64,000 nt of DNA from Flavobacteriaceae bacterium Ap0902 (GCA_009835005.1 WTFG01000001.1:248001-312000); one strand, 5' to 3'. Counted from the stretch's first letter, positions 23,291-34,074 are shown. Numbers and translations: made by a program. The notes: generated by a model not told the origin, from the sequence alone.

Positions 23291-24943
23291 ATGCAAAACA
23301 CAAATCCAACACATACCCCAGTATGGAGTCAACTCCAAACGCATTATAAACTCATCAAAGACATGCATCTGCGTGATTTATTCCAAGAAAATCCCAATAG
23401 ATTCAATAACTTTCATATCAAGTTTGGTGATATCTTGTTTGATTATTCCAAAAATAGAATCATCCAAGAAACCATGGATTTGTTGATTCAATTAGCAGAA
23501 GATTGCGCACTCAAATCTGCCATAGACGCCATGTTCTCTGGGCAGCATATCAACAAAACAGAAGATAGAGCCGTATTGCACACAGCACTTCGTAACTTCG
23601 CGGCCAAACCCATCATGGTAGACGGAGAAGACGTGATGCCCAAAGTAGAGGCCGTGCGTAAACAAATGAAACAATTCTCTGACAAAGTAATTGCTGGAGA
23701 GCACAAAGGATTTACAGGGAAGCCAATTACAGATGTAGTAAATATCGGCATTGGAGGATCAGACTTAGGCCCTGTGATGGTAGTAGAAGCGTTGAAGGCT
23801 TATAAAACCAGACTTCATGTGCATTTTGTGTCTAACGTAGATGGAACGCATATCGCAGAAACGCTCCAAAACTTAAACCCAGAAACTACCTTATTCATTA
23901 TAGCCTCTAAGACTTTTACGACACAAGAGACAATGACCAATGCACACTCTGCCAAAACATGGTTTTTAGATTCAAAAGCCAATGAGGCAGATGTAGCCAA
24001 GCATTTTGTAGCACTTTCCACCAATGCAGAAGGTGTGAAGCAATTCGGGATTGCTGCAGAAAACATGTTCGAATTTTGGGACTGGGTTGGAGGTAGATAT
24101 TCACTCTGGAGTGCCATTGGGTTAAGCATTGCCTTGGCTGTAGGGTATGACAACTTTGAAGAATTACTTAAAGGTGCCCACCAAACAGACAAGCATTTTA
24201 AAAACACTGCATTTGGAGAGAACATTCCAGTAATAATGGCATTGTTAGGCGTTTGGTATAATAACTTTTTTGGCGCAGAAACGTATGCTATTCTGCCGTA
24301 TGAGCAATACTTGCATCGTTTTGCTGCCTATTTACAACAAGGCGATATGGAATCTAACGGTAAATCTGTAGATAGAAACGGCAAGCCCGTGGATTACCAG
24401 ACAGGACCCATCATTTGGGGAGAACCAGGAACCAATGGACAGCATGCATTTTATCAATTAATTCATCAAGGAACTAAAATGATTCCAGCAGATTTCTTGG
24501 CAGGAGCCGAAACCAATAATCCATTGAGCGATCACCATGTGAAGTTATTGGCTAATTTCTTTGCGCAAACAGAGGCCTTGGCTTTTGGTAAGACCAAAGA
24601 GGAGGTGTTAGAAGCGTTAAAAAAAGACGGTAAATCACAAGAAGAAATAGATTTCTTGCTACCTTTTAAAGTATTTGAAGGAAATCACCCAACCAATTCA
24701 TTTTTATATCAAAAATTAACCCCAAGCGTACTTGGTAATTTAATCGCGATGTATGAGCATAAGATATTCGTGCAAGGCGTTATATGGAACATATTCAGTT
24801 TTGATCAATGGGGAGTGGAACTCGGAAAACAATTAGCCAAGAAAATTCTGCCAGAATTGAATTCAACAGATGAAGTGACCGCTCATGATAGTTCTACCAA
24901 CGGCCTTATGAATGCTTTTTTAAATATGAGAAATACCCAATAA
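23291..24943 (+). CDS. pgi: glucose-6-phosphate isomerase
   Basis: The 550-residue enzyme interconverts glucose-6-phosphate and fructose-6-phosphate in glycolysis and gluconeogenesis. Signature stretches are [15 protein letters not shown], the catalytic-loop region [12 protein letters not shown], and [18 protein letters not shown] with [14 protein letters not shown]. The catalytic-helix HKIFVQG and a family-typical C-terminus (NGLMNAF) are present. I chose the ATG at 23291 ([10 protein letters not shown]). It is monocistronic by layout, with its own promoter and a fumC start region downstream. Confidence 0.97.
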   Translation: MQNTNPTHTPVWSQLQTHYKLIKDMHLRDLFQENPNRFNNFHIKFGDILFDYSKNRIIQETMDLLIQLAEDCALKSAIDAMFSGQHINKTEDRAVLHTALRNFAAKPIMVDGEDVMPKVEAVRKQMKQFSDKVIAGEHKGFTGKPITDVVNIGIGGSDLGPVMVVEALKAYKTRLHVHFVSNVDGTHIAETLQNLNPETTLFIIASKTFTTQETMTNAHSAKTWFLDSKANEADVAKHFVALSTNAEGVKQFGIAAENMFEFWDWVGGRYSLWSAIGLSIALAVGYDNFEELLKGAHQTDKHFKNTAFGENIPVIMALLGVWYNNFFGAETYAILPYEQYLHRFAAYLQQGDMESNGKSVDRNGKPVDYQTGPIIWGEPGTNGQHAFYQLIHQGTKMIPADFLAGAETNNPLSDHHVKLLANFFAQTEALAFGKTKEEVLEALKKDGKSQEEIDFLLPFKVFEGNHPTNSFLYQKLTPSVLGNLIAMYEHKIFVQGVIWNIFSFDQWGVELGKQLAKKILPELNSTDEVTAHDSSTNGLMNAFLNMRNTQ

Positions 24944-25011
24944 ATAAGCACCATTTCATTCGGGTTTAAAATGTTAAAATACTTATCTTTATACCATATA
25001 AAACAATCAAC

Positions 25012-26397
25012 ATGGAATATAGAATAGAAAAAGACACCATTGGAGAAGTTAAAGTACCTGCAGACAAAAAATGGGGTGCACAAACAGAACGCTCTCGCAA
25101 CAATTTTAGAATAGGGCCAGCGGCCTCTATGCCACACGAAATTATAGAAGGCTTTGCCTACCTAAAAAAGGCAGCCGCCTATGCCAATTGCGAACTAGGT
25201 GTACTTTCAGAAGAAAAACGAGACCTAATTGCACAAGTATGCGACGAGATTTTAGCAGGCAAATTAGACGACCAGTTTCCATTGGTTATATGGCAAACAG
25301 GATCTGGGACACAATCCAATATGAACGTGAATGAGGTGGTAGCCAACAGAGCACACGAAATCGCAGGGAAGAAAATTGGCGAGGGAGAAAAAACACTTCA
25401 GCCCAATGATGATGTAAATAAATCTCAATCTTCTAACGACACCTTCCCTACCGGAATGCACATTGCTGTATATAGAAAAGTAGTAGAGACCACCATCCCA
25501 GGGGTAGAAAAATTACGAGATGCACTAAAGAAAAAATCAGAAGACTTTAAAGACGTGGTAAAAATTGGTAGAACGCACCTTATGGATGCTACACCACTTA
25601 CCTTGGGTCAAGAATTTTCTGGTTATGCCTCTCAATTAACCCATGGACTAAAAGCATTAAAAAATACTTTAGAGCATTTATCAGAATTGGCACTTGGTGG
25701 TACGGCTGTGGGGACAGGGCTTAATACCCCAGAGGGTTACGACGTAAAAGTAGCAGAATACATTGCAAAATTTACAGGGTTACCTTTTAAAACTGCAGAA
25801 AATAAATTTGAAGCCTTAGCAGCGCACGATGCTATTGTAGAAACCCATGGAGCCTTAAAACAACTGGCGGTTTCTTTAAATAAAATTGCAAACGATATCC
25901 GTATGTTAGCATCTGGTCCACGTTCTGGAATTGGAGAAATTATTATTCCAGCCAATGAGCCTGGCTCATCTATTATGCCAGGGAAAGTAAACCCAACCCA
26001 ATCAGAGGCATTAACCATGGTTTGCGCCCAAGTAATGGGTAACGATGTGGCTATATCTGTGGGTGGTACGCAAGGACATTACGAGTTAAACGTATTCAAA
26101 CCAATGATGGCTGCCAACGCATTGCAATCTGCTCAATTATTGGGAGATGCTTGTGTATCCTTTACAGATAATTGTGTAACAGGTATAGAACCCAACCAAA
26201 AAAGAATAGATGAATTGGTAAATAATTCTCTCATGCTTGTAACAGCACTAAACACGCACATTGGTTACTATAAAGCAGCAGAAATTGCACAAACTGCACA
26301 TAAAAACGGAACCACTTTAAAAGAAGAAGCGGTAAGACTTGGTTATGTGAGCGAAGAAGATTTTGATAAATGGGTAAACCCTAAAAAAATGGTATAA
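25012..26397 (+). CDS. fumC: class II fumarate hydratase
   Basis: The 461-residue enzyme hydrates fumarate to malate in the TCA cycle. It carries the superfamily signature [13 protein letters not shown] (around residue 319), the [11 protein letters not shown] and [20 protein letters not shown] regions, and [10 protein letters not shown], all diagnostic for iron-independent class II fumarases. The length is normal. A good intrinsic terminator follows. A TATCTTTA element 34 bases before the ATG is a weak match to a -7 box. Confidence 0.97.
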   Translation: MEYRIEKDTIGEVKVPADKKWGAQTERSRNNFRIGPAASMPHEIIEGFAYLKKAAAYANCELGVLSEEKRDLIAQVCDEILAGKLDDQFPLVIWQTGSGTQSNMNVNEVVANRAHEIAGKKIGEGEKTLQPNDDVNKSQSSNDTFPTGMHIAVYRKVVETTIPGVEKLRDALKKKSEDFKDVVKIGRTHLMDATPLTLGQEFSGYASQLTHGLKALKNTLEHLSELALGGTAVGTGLNTPEGYDVKVAEYIAKFTGLPFKTAENKFEALAAHDAIVETHGALKQLAVSLNKIANDIRMLASGPRSGIGEIIIPANEPGSSIMPGKVNPTQSEALTMVCAQVMGNDVAISVGGTQGHYELNVFKPMMAANALQSAQLLGDACVSFTDNCVTGIEPNQKRIDELVNNSLMLVTALNTHIGYYKAAEIAQTAHKNGTTLKEEAVRLGYVSEEDFDKWVNPKKMV

Positions 26398-26424
26398 ATT
26401 TTAATTCCGTATAATTTATAGAAT

Positions 26425-26462
26425 CCCTAAACTTTTGTTAAAGTTTGGGGGTTTTTATTTTT
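26425..26462 (+). terminator. intrinsic terminator after fumC
   Basis: An 11-bp stem (CCCTAAACTTT with AAAGTTTGGGG, one wobble pair) and a short loop are followed by GTTTTTATTTTTTT. Confidence 0.85.
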
Positions 26463-26520
26463 TTAAAAGATAAATAGGGGTTCAAATTTGCTATATTCGT
26501 TGCAGACATTATACTATTTT

Positions 26521-27603
26521 ATGGAAAGAAAAGAGTGGACAAATCAGGAAATTTTAGATATATACCAGCAACCTTTGATGGATTTATTGTATCAAGCGGC
26601 AAGTGTACATAGAGCAAATCACGATCCTAACAAAGTGCAAGTAAGTTCTTTAATTTCCATAAAAACGGGAGGCTGCTCAGAAGACTGTGGGTATTGCCCA
26701 CAAGCGGCAAGATACCATACAGATATAGAAGGCAATGACCTTATGTCTGTTAGGCAAGTAAAAGCACAAGCCTTGCGCGCCAAAGCCAGTGGTTCTTCTA
26801 GGGTTTGTTTGGGTGCTGCTTGGAGAAATGTAAAAGATGGTAAAGATTTTGATGAGGTGATAGAGATGGTTAGGGAGATTACCCAACTAGAGATGGAAGT
26901 GTGTTGTACTTTGGGTATGTTGACAGAAAACCAAGCCAAGCGTTTAGAAGAGGCAGGTTTGTATGCTTATAACCATAACATAGATTCTTCCGAAGAGTAT
27001 TATAAGGAAGTTATCTCTACCCGTGCTTTTGAGGACAGGCTGGAAACCATAGGCAATGTGAGGAAAACCTCTATTACCTTATGTTCTGGTGGTATCATTG
27101 GAATGGGAGAAAGTGTGGAGGATAGAGCAGGTATGCTCAAGATTTTGGCCAATATGTATCCTCAACCAGAAAGTGTGCCTATTAACGCTTTGGTGCCTGT
27201 TGAAGGGACGCCGCTAGAAGAGCAGGGTCCTGTTTCTATTTTTGAAATGGTGCGTATGGTGGCTACCACCAGGATTGTTTTACCACAGACGCAAGTGCGT
27301 TTGTCTGCGGGTAGAACACAAATGAGTGAAGAAGGACAGGCTTTATGCTTTTTTGCTGGTGCAAACTCTATCTTTGCAGGAGATAAATTGTTAACAACAC
27401 CCAATCCAGACATAAAGCAGGATATGAAGTTGTTTAATGAACTAAGTATTAAAACACAAGCACCTTTTGAAAAACATGCCAAGCGAGAACCAAAAGAACC
27501 AGTAACACCACCGTTAGGCGAAAATCCTAAATGGACAAGGCCAAAGCATAAAATTGAACGGAATGAGCAAGCGAGAATTAAAGCGAAAAATCTTAGTAAA
27601 TAG
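26521..27603 (+). CDS. bioB: biotin synthase
   Basis: This radical SAM enzyme inserts sulfur into dethiobiotin in the last step of biotin synthesis. The ATG at 26521 gives 360 residues. The radical SAM cluster is Cys 52, Cys 56 and Cys 59 in GGCSEDCGYC. SSRVCLGAAWRN, YNHNIDSS, CSGGIIGMGE and the auxiliary 2Fe-2S ligand region RLSAGRTQMS are present. The C-terminal 40 residues are Pro/Lys-rich and longer than in E. coli BioB. TATATTCG about 20 bases upstream may be the -7 element. Confidence 0.97.
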   Translation: MERKEWTNQEILDIYQQPLMDLLYQAASVHRANHDPNKVQVSSLISIKTGGCSEDCGYCPQAARYHTDIEGNDLMSVRQVKAQALRAKASGSSRVCLGAAWRNVKDGKDFDEVIEMVREITQLEMEVCCTLGMLTENQAKRLEEAGLYAYNHNIDSSEEYYKEVISTRAFEDRLETIGNVRKTSITLCSGGIIGMGESVEDRAGMLKILANMYPQPESVPINALVPVEGTPLEEQGPVSIFEMVRMVATTRIVLPQTQVRLSAGRTQMSEEGQALCFFAGANSIFAGDKLLTTPNPDIKQDMKLFNELSIKTQAPFEKHAKREPKEPVTPPLGENPKWTRPKHKIERNEQARIKAKNLSK

Positions 27604-27636
27604 CGAGAATTAATAACTAATTAAAAAATATATAAC

Positions 27637-28080
27637 ATGACAAAAATTAAATTTTTAACCATTGCAGTGTTTACATTGTTGGGAATCTCTCAAATGGATG
27701 CCCAAGCATTTAACGGAAATGGAGATAAAAAAGCGCAAGTCGGTTTTTCACCTTATGGGAATGGTCTTGGGATTCAAGGGACTTTTGATTATGGTATTCA
27801 CCAGAATTTCTCTGTAGGTGCAGGAGCAGAAATTTATTTTGATAATGACGATGACGATGATGGTGATTTTTATATTTATGGTAGAGCCAATGCTCATTTA
27901 GGTCAATTATTAAATATGCCAACGAATATGGATTTATATCCTGGAATTGATTTAGGTGTTTTAGGAGATGATTTTGATTTAGGAGCCCATTTAGGTTTCA
28001 GATATTTCTTCCAAAATAACATGGGGGCGTATATAGAAGTTGGAAATAGAGGTAGCATTGGTTTAAGTTTTAATTTATAA
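27637..28080 (+). CDS. small outer-membrane beta-barrel protein
   Basis: The 147-residue protein has a signal peptide ending near DAQA (residue 23). Alternating amphipathic strands with Gly and aromatic residues (GLGIQGTFDYGIHQNFSVGAGAEIYF, GAHLGFRYFFQNNMGAYIEVG) and a terminal Leu-x-Phe-Asn-Leu fit an eight-stranded barrel. An Asp run (NDDDDDGD) lies in a predicted loop. It resembles the DUF6646 barrel family of flavobacteria. It lies 33 bases after bioB; a shared role is not evident. Confidence 0.75.
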   Translation: MTKIKFLTIAVFTLLGISQMDAQAFNGNGDKKAQVGFSPYGNGLGIQGTFDYGIHQNFSVGAGAEIYFDNDDDDDGDFYIYGRANAHLGQLLNMPTNMDLYPGIDLGVLGDDFDLGAHLGFRYFFQNNMGAYIEVGNRGSIGLSFNL

Positions 28081-28089
28081 TCACTTAAT

Positions 28090-29289
28090 TTGAAGATAGC
28101 AATTATTGGAGGTGGTGCAGCGGGGTTTTTCTTAGGAGCCCAACTAGCATCACCTTTTTTGGATGTCCATATATTTGAAAAGGCTTCTACGCCACTTCAA
28201 AAAGTTAAAATATCTGGTGGCGGCAGATGCAATGTGACTAACGCCTGTTTTGATCCCAATATTTTAGTAGACTTTTATCCTAGAGGGAATAAAGAATTAA
28301 AAAGTGTTTTTGGTAGATTCCAACCAGGTGATACCATGGGTTGGTTTGCGGATAGGGGTGTGCCGCTCAAAATTCAAGAGGATATGCGGGTTTTCCCCGT
28401 ATCAGATAATTCTGCAGATATTGTGGAATGTTTAATTAAAGAAAATCAAAAAAATAATGTCCATATTCATCTCAATGAGGCTGTGAAAAGAGTGATCCAA
28501 TCCGGACACGAATTTGAAATCATTACTTCAAAAGACTTATATCTTTTTGATAAAGTGGTATTCGCTTCTGGTGCTAGCAAACAGGCATGGCAAATGATAG
28601 AAAAACTAGGTCATCGTATTATAGAACCTGTTCCTTCATTGTTTACTTTTAATTGCAAAGATAGCAGAATCAAAGACCTGCCAGGAACAACATTTCCGCA
28701 TGCAGAAGTCAAAGTCAAGGATCATGCTTTAGAAAATTCTGGTAGTTTGCTGATTACACATTGGGGATTTAGTGGGCCAGCTGTTTTAGTCCTCTCTGCT
28801 TGGGGAGCTAGAGCATTAGCAGATTTAAAATATAAGTTTACTATTCAAATTAACTTCATCGGCTATCATATAGACACTGCATTGGATGCTTTAAATGAGC
28901 TCAAAAAGAAGAATCAAAATCAAAAAGTAGGTAAATATGCTCATTTTGATTTAACCAAACGTTTCTGGACAAGTGTTTTGAATGATGTTAAAATTGATCC
29001 AGAAGCCAACTGGCAAGAAGTTAGCGCAAAAAAGCTCATGCATCTGGCTACTGCCTTAACGCAAGCAGAATTTGATATCCATGGCAAAAGTACCTTCAAG
29101 GATGAATTTGTTACGGCAGGTGGAGTAGACTTAAAAGAAATAGACTTTAAGACCATGGAAAGTAAATTAATCCCTAACCTTTATTTTGCAGGAGAAATCT
29201 TAAACATAGATGCAGTAACAGGGGGTTTTAACTTTCAAGCTTGTTGGAGCGAAGGTTTTATCATAGCAGAAGTACTTAAAAACACATAG
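28090..29289 (+). CDS. NAD(P)/FAD-dependent oxidoreductase, HI0933/YhiN family
   Basis: The 399-residue flavoprotein has the Rossmann dinucleotide motif IAIIGGGAAGFF at its start, the HI0933 signature KISGGGRCNVTN, TGGFNFQACWSEG at the end and the VTAGGV segment. The start codon is TTG at 28090; no closer ATG would keep the dinucleotide motif. Family members are flavoproteins of unclear substrate, often annotated aminoacetone oxidase-like. It starts ten bases after the barrel gene, so the two may be co-transcribed. Confidence 0.85.
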   Translation: MKIAIIGGGAAGFFLGAQLASPFLDVHIFEKASTPLQKVKISGGGRCNVTNACFDPNILVDFYPRGNKELKSVFGRFQPGDTMGWFADRGVPLKIQEDMRVFPVSDNSADIVECLIKENQKNNVHIHLNEAVKRVIQSGHEFEIITSKDLYLFDKVVFASGASKQAWQMIEKLGHRIIEPVPSLFTFNCKDSRIKDLPGTTFPHAEVKVKDHALENSGSLLITHWGFSGPAVLVLSAWGARALADLKYKFTIQINFIGYHIDTALDALNELKKKNQNQKVGKYAHFDLTKRFWTSVLNDVKIDPEANWQEVSAKKLMHLATALTQAEFDIHGKSTFKDEFVTAGGVDLKEIDFKTMESKLIPNLYFAGEILNIDAVTGGFNFQACWSEGFIIAEVLKNT

Positions 29290-29425
29290 CCATAGAGGTT
29301 TCAAAAATAATTCATGAATAATAGGCATAAATACTATGCATTAATAGTATTTTCATGTTAATTAACATAAATATCTATTAAGTGAGCAAAAAATAATTAT
29401 ATTTGTTATCATAATATTAACATAC

Positions 29426-30658
29426 ATGAGGAATATGAAAAGAAATTTAATTGGATTGTTAATGATTTTAATGCTTTCATCCATGGCGTATGCTGGTGGG
29501 TATCGTGTGTCATTACAAGGAGTTCGCCAAGCGGCTATGGGAGGTGTTGCATCTGTTTTAACCCATGACGCCAGTGTGATGTTCTATAACCCTGGTGCAT
29601 TGGCTTTTGTTGATGCCAAATATAGTGCCTCTGCGGGTGTATTTGGTGCTTTTATAGATGCCCGTTATCAAAACCCCAATACTTATGAAACAGAAAAAAG
29701 TGATAATCCAGTAGGAACACCACTTTATGCAGCTTTTAGTTATAAACCAACAGAGGATTTAGCCCTTGGACTTAGTGTTACCACACCTTTTGGAAGTGTG
29801 ATGGACTGGGGGCAGGAATGGTCTGGTAGATATATGATCTCTAAAATAGATTTAAAAGCAATTTATATTCAACCCACCGTTTCTTATAAAATAAATGATT
29901 GGTTTGGTGTAGGTCTTGGTTATATACGGGCTACAGGAAACGTAAATATCCAAAGAAATGTGGCGGTTGGTAACACAGATGCCCTATTTGAATTGGATAC
30001 CAAGGGATCTGGGAATGGGTTTAATGTGGGGGTCATGATAAAACCAAGCCCCAAAGTGAATGTGGGTATTTCATATCGATCTAGAATCACGATGGATGCA
30101 ACAGATGGTACGGCTACGTGGCAAAATGTTCCAAGCCTAGTTTCTAATTCGCTTCCATTCTCTGCTACAACTTTTACTTCTGAATTGCCATTACCTTATG
30201 AAGCCATTTTTGGTTTAAGTTATCAAGTAACTCCAAAACTTCTATTAGCTGGGGAGATAAGTTCTCATGGATGGGAAGAGTATCCAGAGCTGGTGATTAA
30301 TTTGACAGATGGTACAGATGTATATCAATCTACTTCTATACAGGCTTATGATCATACTACGAATTATAAAGTAGGGGCAGAATATACAATCAATCCAAAA
30401 TTTGATGTGAGATTAGGCTATGCCTTTGATAAAACGCCTTCTCCTGCAGAATACTTTGATCCACAGACGCCTTCTGTAGATTTAAATGTATTATCTCTGG
30501 GTATTGGTGGGCATTTCAAAAGCTTTAATGTAGACCTTACAGGAGAATATGTAATGGGAGAGGAAATGGATTTCCACAACATGGATACCAACTTTGTGGG
30601 TCAAATGATCACAGAAGGCTATATTCTTGGTTTAGGGGTATCATATAACATTAAATAA
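29426..30658 (+). CDS. FadL/OmpP1-family outer membrane transporter
   Basis: The 410-residue protein has a signal peptide (cleavage near AYA-GG, residue 23) and the FadL N-terminus, where GGYRVSLQGVRQAAMGGV replaces the hatch sequence NPA-x-L. ASVMFYNPGAL is the conserved FadL region, and amphipathic strands follow to the end. The family forms 14-stranded barrels that admit hydrophobic molecules such as long-chain fatty acids. A second ATG at 29435 is an alternative start. The SGNH lipoprotein lies 11 bases downstream, suggesting a paired lipid hydrolysis and uptake function (inference). Confidence 0.9.
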   Translation: MRNMKRNLIGLLMILMLSSMAYAGGYRVSLQGVRQAAMGGVASVLTHDASVMFYNPGALAFVDAKYSASAGVFGAFIDARYQNPNTYETEKSDNPVGTPLYAAFSYKPTEDLALGLSVTTPFGSVMDWGQEWSGRYMISKIDLKAIYIQPTVSYKINDWFGVGLGYIRATGNVNIQRNVAVGNTDALFELDTKGSGNGFNVGVMIKPSPKVNVGISYRSRITMDATDGTATWQNVPSLVSNSLPFSATTFTSELPLPYEAIFGLSYQVTPKLLLAGEISSHGWEEYPELVINLTDGTDVYQSTSIQAYDHTTNYKVGAEYTINPKFDVRLGYAFDKTPSPAEYFDPQTPSVDLNVLSLGIGGHFKSFNVDLTGEYVMGEEMDFHNMDTNFVGQMITEGYILGLGVSYNIK

Positions 30659-30669
30659 TATAAATAACT

Positions 30670-32217
30670 ATGAAATTACTATATAAATCAATATTTTTTG
30701 CAGCTCTTTCTTTAATTGTTGGCTGTGATGATGACTTTGAAAATGATGTAGATGACATCGTCATTACCAGTGGAGAAGCTGATTTCACTACCTATGTAGC
30801 TTTAGGAAACTCTCTAACTTCTGGTTTTGCAGATGGTGCTTTATATAGAAGCGCACAAGAAAACTCTTATCCAGCAATTCTATCCTCTAGAATGGAAAGG
30901 GCAGGAGGTGGAGCTTTTACACAACCCCTTATGCCAGATGATATTGGTGGATTTGCTAATTTGGGGCTAGCTGGGAAACTACAACTACAAATTGTAGATG
31001 GTAGTCCAGTACCAGTGCCTACTGTGGCGGAATCTAACTTCTCATCCATCGCAGCAGAGGGTCCATATAATAACATGGGCGTACCTGGTGCAAAATCTTA
31101 TCACCTATTAGCTCCTGGATATGGAAACCCTGCTGGAATAGAGGCTGGGTTGGCTAATCCATATTTTGCTAGATTTGCAAGTTCTGCAAATACAACAGTT
31201 TTTCAAGATGCCATGGCGCAGCAACCAACTTTCTTCACGCTGTGGATTGGTAATAATGATGTGTTAAGTTATGCTATGAGTGGTGGAGTAGGAACCAACC
31301 AAACTGGGAATATGGATGCTTCTACTTATGGCTCCAATGATATATCTGATCCGAATTTAGTAGCCGGGATTATTCAAAATATTTCTCAAACCATGGTTTC
31401 TGCTGGGGCAAAAGGAGTTTTGGGAAATGTTCCCAATGTTACGTCTATTCCATTCTTTACCACAGTGCCAGCTCAACCATTATCTCCAACGAATACTGCC
31501 TACTCCAGTAGAATAGATCAATTAAATGAATTCTATGCTGGAATCAACCAAATATTTGCTGCTTTAGGCGCAGATGATAGACAAATTGCCTTTAGTAAAA
31601 CGGTCGCATCGGGAATTGTATTTATAGATGATAGTTTAGATGATTTATCTGCACAAATAGCTGGTGCTTTGATACAATCTGGGTATCCTGCGACCACGGC
31701 ACAGTTATTAGGAAGTATTTTTGGGCAAGCTAGACAATCCAGAGAAGGAGATTTAATTCCCCTCACGATGAGTTCTAGAATTGGTGCGTTAGATGAAATC
31801 AGAGTGCAAGATTTAATGCAAATGGGCGTTTCTCAAGAACAAGCAGGGCTTTTATCCCTAGTAGGGCTTACATACCCTGCAGATGAGTTTGTGCTAAGTG
31901 CAGATGAAGCAGATCAAGTAGCTACCGCTATTGCTGAAATCAATGAAGGGATCGAAAATATTGCAGCTGAATATAATTTAGCCCATGTGGACATGAATGC
32001 GATGATGAGAGAATTAGAGTCTGGGATGCTGTTTGACGGGGTAAACTATACAACAGATTTTATCTCTGGAGGTGCTTTTTCTCTGGATGGAATACATTTA
32101 AATGGTAGAGGTTATGCTGTTATAGCTAATGCATTTTTAGATGCAATCAACGATCAATACAGATCTAATCTACCGCTGGTTAATCCAAATAACTATCCAG
32201 GAACAACGTTCCCGTAA
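30670..32217 (+). CDS. SGNH/GDSL-type lipolytic lipoprotein
   Basis: The 515-residue protein has a lipoprotein signal (LSLIVGC, Cys near 19) and an acidic export-like stretch just after it (DDDFENDVDD), typical of surface-exposed Bacteroidota lipoproteins. Block I has the nucleophile Ser in GNSLTSGF, block III is IGNNDVL, and block V supplies Asp and His in LDGIHLNGRGY. It is therefore an esterase or lipase of the SGNH type. It is probably in an operon with the FadL porin upstream: the enzyme would release acyl chains that the porin imports. The substrate is unknown. Confidence 0.88.
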   Translation: MKLLYKSIFFAALSLIVGCDDDFENDVDDIVITSGEADFTTYVALGNSLTSGFADGALYRSAQENSYPAILSSRMERAGGGAFTQPLMPDDIGGFANLGLAGKLQLQIVDGSPVPVPTVAESNFSSIAAEGPYNNMGVPGAKSYHLLAPGYGNPAGIEAGLANPYFARFASSANTTVFQDAMAQQPTFFTLWIGNNDVLSYAMSGGVGTNQTGNMDASTYGSNDISDPNLVAGIIQNISQTMVSAGAKGVLGNVPNVTSIPFFTTVPAQPLSPTNTAYSSRIDQLNEFYAGINQIFAALGADDRQIAFSKTVASGIVFIDDSLDDLSAQIAGALIQSGYPATTAQLLGSIFGQARQSREGDLIPLTMSSRIGALDEIRVQDLMQMGVSQEQAGLLSLVGLTYPADEFVLSADEADQVATAIAEINEGIENIAAEYNLAHVDMNAMMRELESGMLFDGVNYTTDFISGGAFSLDGIHLNGRGYAVIANAFLDAINDQYRSNLPLVNPNNYPGTTFP

Positions 32218-32236
32218 TAGCTTTTGAAATAGAATC

Positions 32237-32277
32237 AAAAATCCTCAACGCATCATTTTGACATTGAGGATTTTTTT
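32237..32277. terminator. bidirectional intrinsic terminator
   Basis: The inverted repeat ATCCTCAA/TTGAGGAT (32241-32248 and 32264-32271) is followed by T7 on the plus strand and preceded by an A-run. It can end both the SGNH gene and the converging deoC operon. Confidence 0.8.
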
Positions 32278-32319
32278 GATTTGTAAATTTAAATTGATGC
32301 AATTAAATTAAGGCATCTA

Positions 32320-33072
32320 TTAGTATTCCGCTGATGTGGAGACCTCATTGCTACCATCTGCAATATTCTTTGCAGCGGATGCTCCGATACGTTTAACACC
32401 AAGGTTCACCATTTTTTCTGCTTCCTGATAAGTTCTAACGCCTCCCGCTGCCTTTACTGGTAATTCCCCTGCATTTTCTATCATAATTTTTATATTTTCC
32501 TCTGTGGCACCATTGGGTTGCCCATCTCTGGTTTTATAGAAACCTGTAGAAGATTTAACAAATACATTCTTGGCTTTTTCTGGAAACTCCTCCATCGTCA
32601 CAGATTTAATCAAGTTGGTAATTCGCGCAATCTCATCATTGGTTAGTGCCGCAGCTTCTATAATCCATTTGATTATTTTTCCATGGCCCAAAACAAGTTC
32701 ATTACATTGTTTGACCTCTTTGGCAACTCCTTGGATATTTCCTGCTTTAAAAGCGGTGTAATTAATTACAAAGTCTAATTCATCTGCTCCATCTTTTATC
32801 GCTTTGGTAGCCTCTTGGATTTTCTCTTTGGTACTCACGTTTCCTTCTGGGAAAGCTATTACAGTCCCTAATTTCACATCTTTGCCTGCATTGTCTATCA
32901 TTTTGCGGGCTTTTGAAACGAAATCTGGTCGGATCATCACGGCATAGAAATCATTCTTTATAGCTTCCTCTACCAATTCTCTGACTTTTTCCAATGTTTC
33001 TGTCTTGGAAATTCCAGCTTGTTCTGGTGTTTTTAAATAAGTTGAATCTAAATATTGTTTTATGTTCATCAT
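32320..33072 (-). CDS. deoC: deoxyribose-phosphate aldolase
   Basis: The 250-residue enzyme cleaves 2-deoxyribose-5-phosphate into glyceraldehyde-3-phosphate and acetaldehyde in nucleoside catabolism. The Schiff-base Lys is in FVKSSTGF. DELDFVINY and VKAAGGVRTYQEA are the other conserved barrel segments, and GASAAKNI lies near the end. The start overlaps the stop of the upstream endonuclease-family gene by one base (TAATG), so the two are one operon. The N-terminus may start at the second Met. Confidence 0.95.
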   Translation of the reverse strand: MMNIKQYLDSTYLKTPEQAGISKTETLEKVRELVEEAIKNDFYAVMIRPDFVSKARKMIDNAGKDVKLGTVIAFPEGNVSTKEKIQEATKAIKDGADELDFVINYTAFKAGNIQGVAKEVKQCNELVLGHGKIIKWIIEAAALTNDEIARITNLIKSVTMEEFPEKAKNVFVKSSTGFYKTRDGQPNGATEENIKIMIENAGELPVKAAGGVRTYQEAEKMVNLGVKRIGASAAKNIADGSNEVSTSAEY

Positions 33073-34031
33073 TAGAGTTTTAAAATTGAATATATAGGAA
33101 AGTGATCACTATAACCACCTAAATATTTTCTACCCGCATAGGTTCTAAAAGGTTGTCCTTTGCGTTTACGGCTCCATTCCTGCAAGAAATGTGGATTAAA
33201 AACTTCTGCCTTGTAGAGCGAGGGTTTATTTTCTACTTTCAGGAATTTATAAGAAAAAAGCATTTGATCAAAAAGCAATTTATGCTTTCCATGCATATTG
33301 GTAAACTTATTTTGCATGCCAAATAATTCCATGGGATTGTATAAATTAGTTTTAGAATCAAACCAACGATTTTTTTGAGTAAGAAGATTACGCTTCAATG
33401 ATTTAGAATCTGGAGAAGCATTAAAATCACCCATGACCATGATGGCAGGTTCTGTTTCATCCTGGAATATATGATTGATTTTTTCTCTTAATTTTGTGGT
33501 AATAGCATCTCTTTTTAAGTCATTGAATTTTTCATCTCTTTGAGAGGGAAGATGCAAGACAAATAAATGAATCTCTTTATTTAAAAGTTCACCTTTTACA
33601 TATAGCACATCACGGGTTAGGTCCCTCCCAGAACCATGATCCAACATAGGAGGATGAATCGGCTCCGAGTGAATCACGTGGAACAAATCCTGATTGTATA
33701 ACAAAGCTACATCTATACCTCTTTCGTCATAAGAATCATAATGTACAAAATCGTAGTTAACCTCTTTTAAATAAGGTGTATTGATCAAATCTTTTAATAC
33801 AGATCCATTTTCTACTTCAGAAAGTCCTATAAGCGCAGGCAAATGATTGGTTTCTTCTTCTCCTATTTTAGAGATCGTCATCGCCAATTTATTAATCTTG
33901 TTCTCATACCGTTCCAAAGTCCATTTTCTATAACCAGAGGGTGTGAATTCCCTATCTAATTTAGCTGGATCATTAAAAGGATCAAATAAATTCTCACAAT
34001 TATAAAAGGCTATGGTTTGAAAACGTTGCAT
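33072..34031 (-). CDS. endonuclease/exonuclease/phosphatase-family protein
   Basis: The 319-residue protein has the EEP catalytic motifs: FYNCENLFD (Asn and Glu for metal), GLSEVENGS (catalytic Glu), LFVLHLPSQRD (His), MVMGDFNASPDS (Asp-x-Asn) and YSDHFPIYS (Asp-His). No signal peptide is visible, so it is likely cytosolic. The family cleaves phosphodiester or phosphomonoester bonds in nucleic acids or lipids. Linkage to deoC hints at nucleic-acid salvage. The exact substrate is unknown. Confidence 0.88.
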   Translation of the reverse strand: MQRFQTIAFYNCENLFDPFNDPAKLDREFTPSGYRKWTLERYENKINKLAMTISKIGEEETNHLPALIGLSEVENGSVLKDLINTPYLKEVNYDFVHYDSYDERGIDVALLYNQDLFHVIHSEPIHPPMLDHGSGRDLTRDVLYVKGELLNKEIHLFVLHLPSQRDEKFNDLKRDAITTKLREKINHIFQDETEPAIMVMGDFNASPDSKSLKRNLLTQKNRWFDSKTNLYNPMELFGMQNKFTNMHGKHKLLFDQMLFSYKFLKVENKPSLYKAEVFNPHFLQEWSRKRKGQPFRTYAGRKYLGGYSDHFPIYSILKL

Positions 34032-34074
34032 TATGTAAAGTTACTTAATTTATTTATTAGCAATTTGTAGATGG

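Noticed and set aside
24883..25137. Minus-strand ORF between pgi and fumC
   Set aside because: It overlaps both coding regions antisense and shows no family features.
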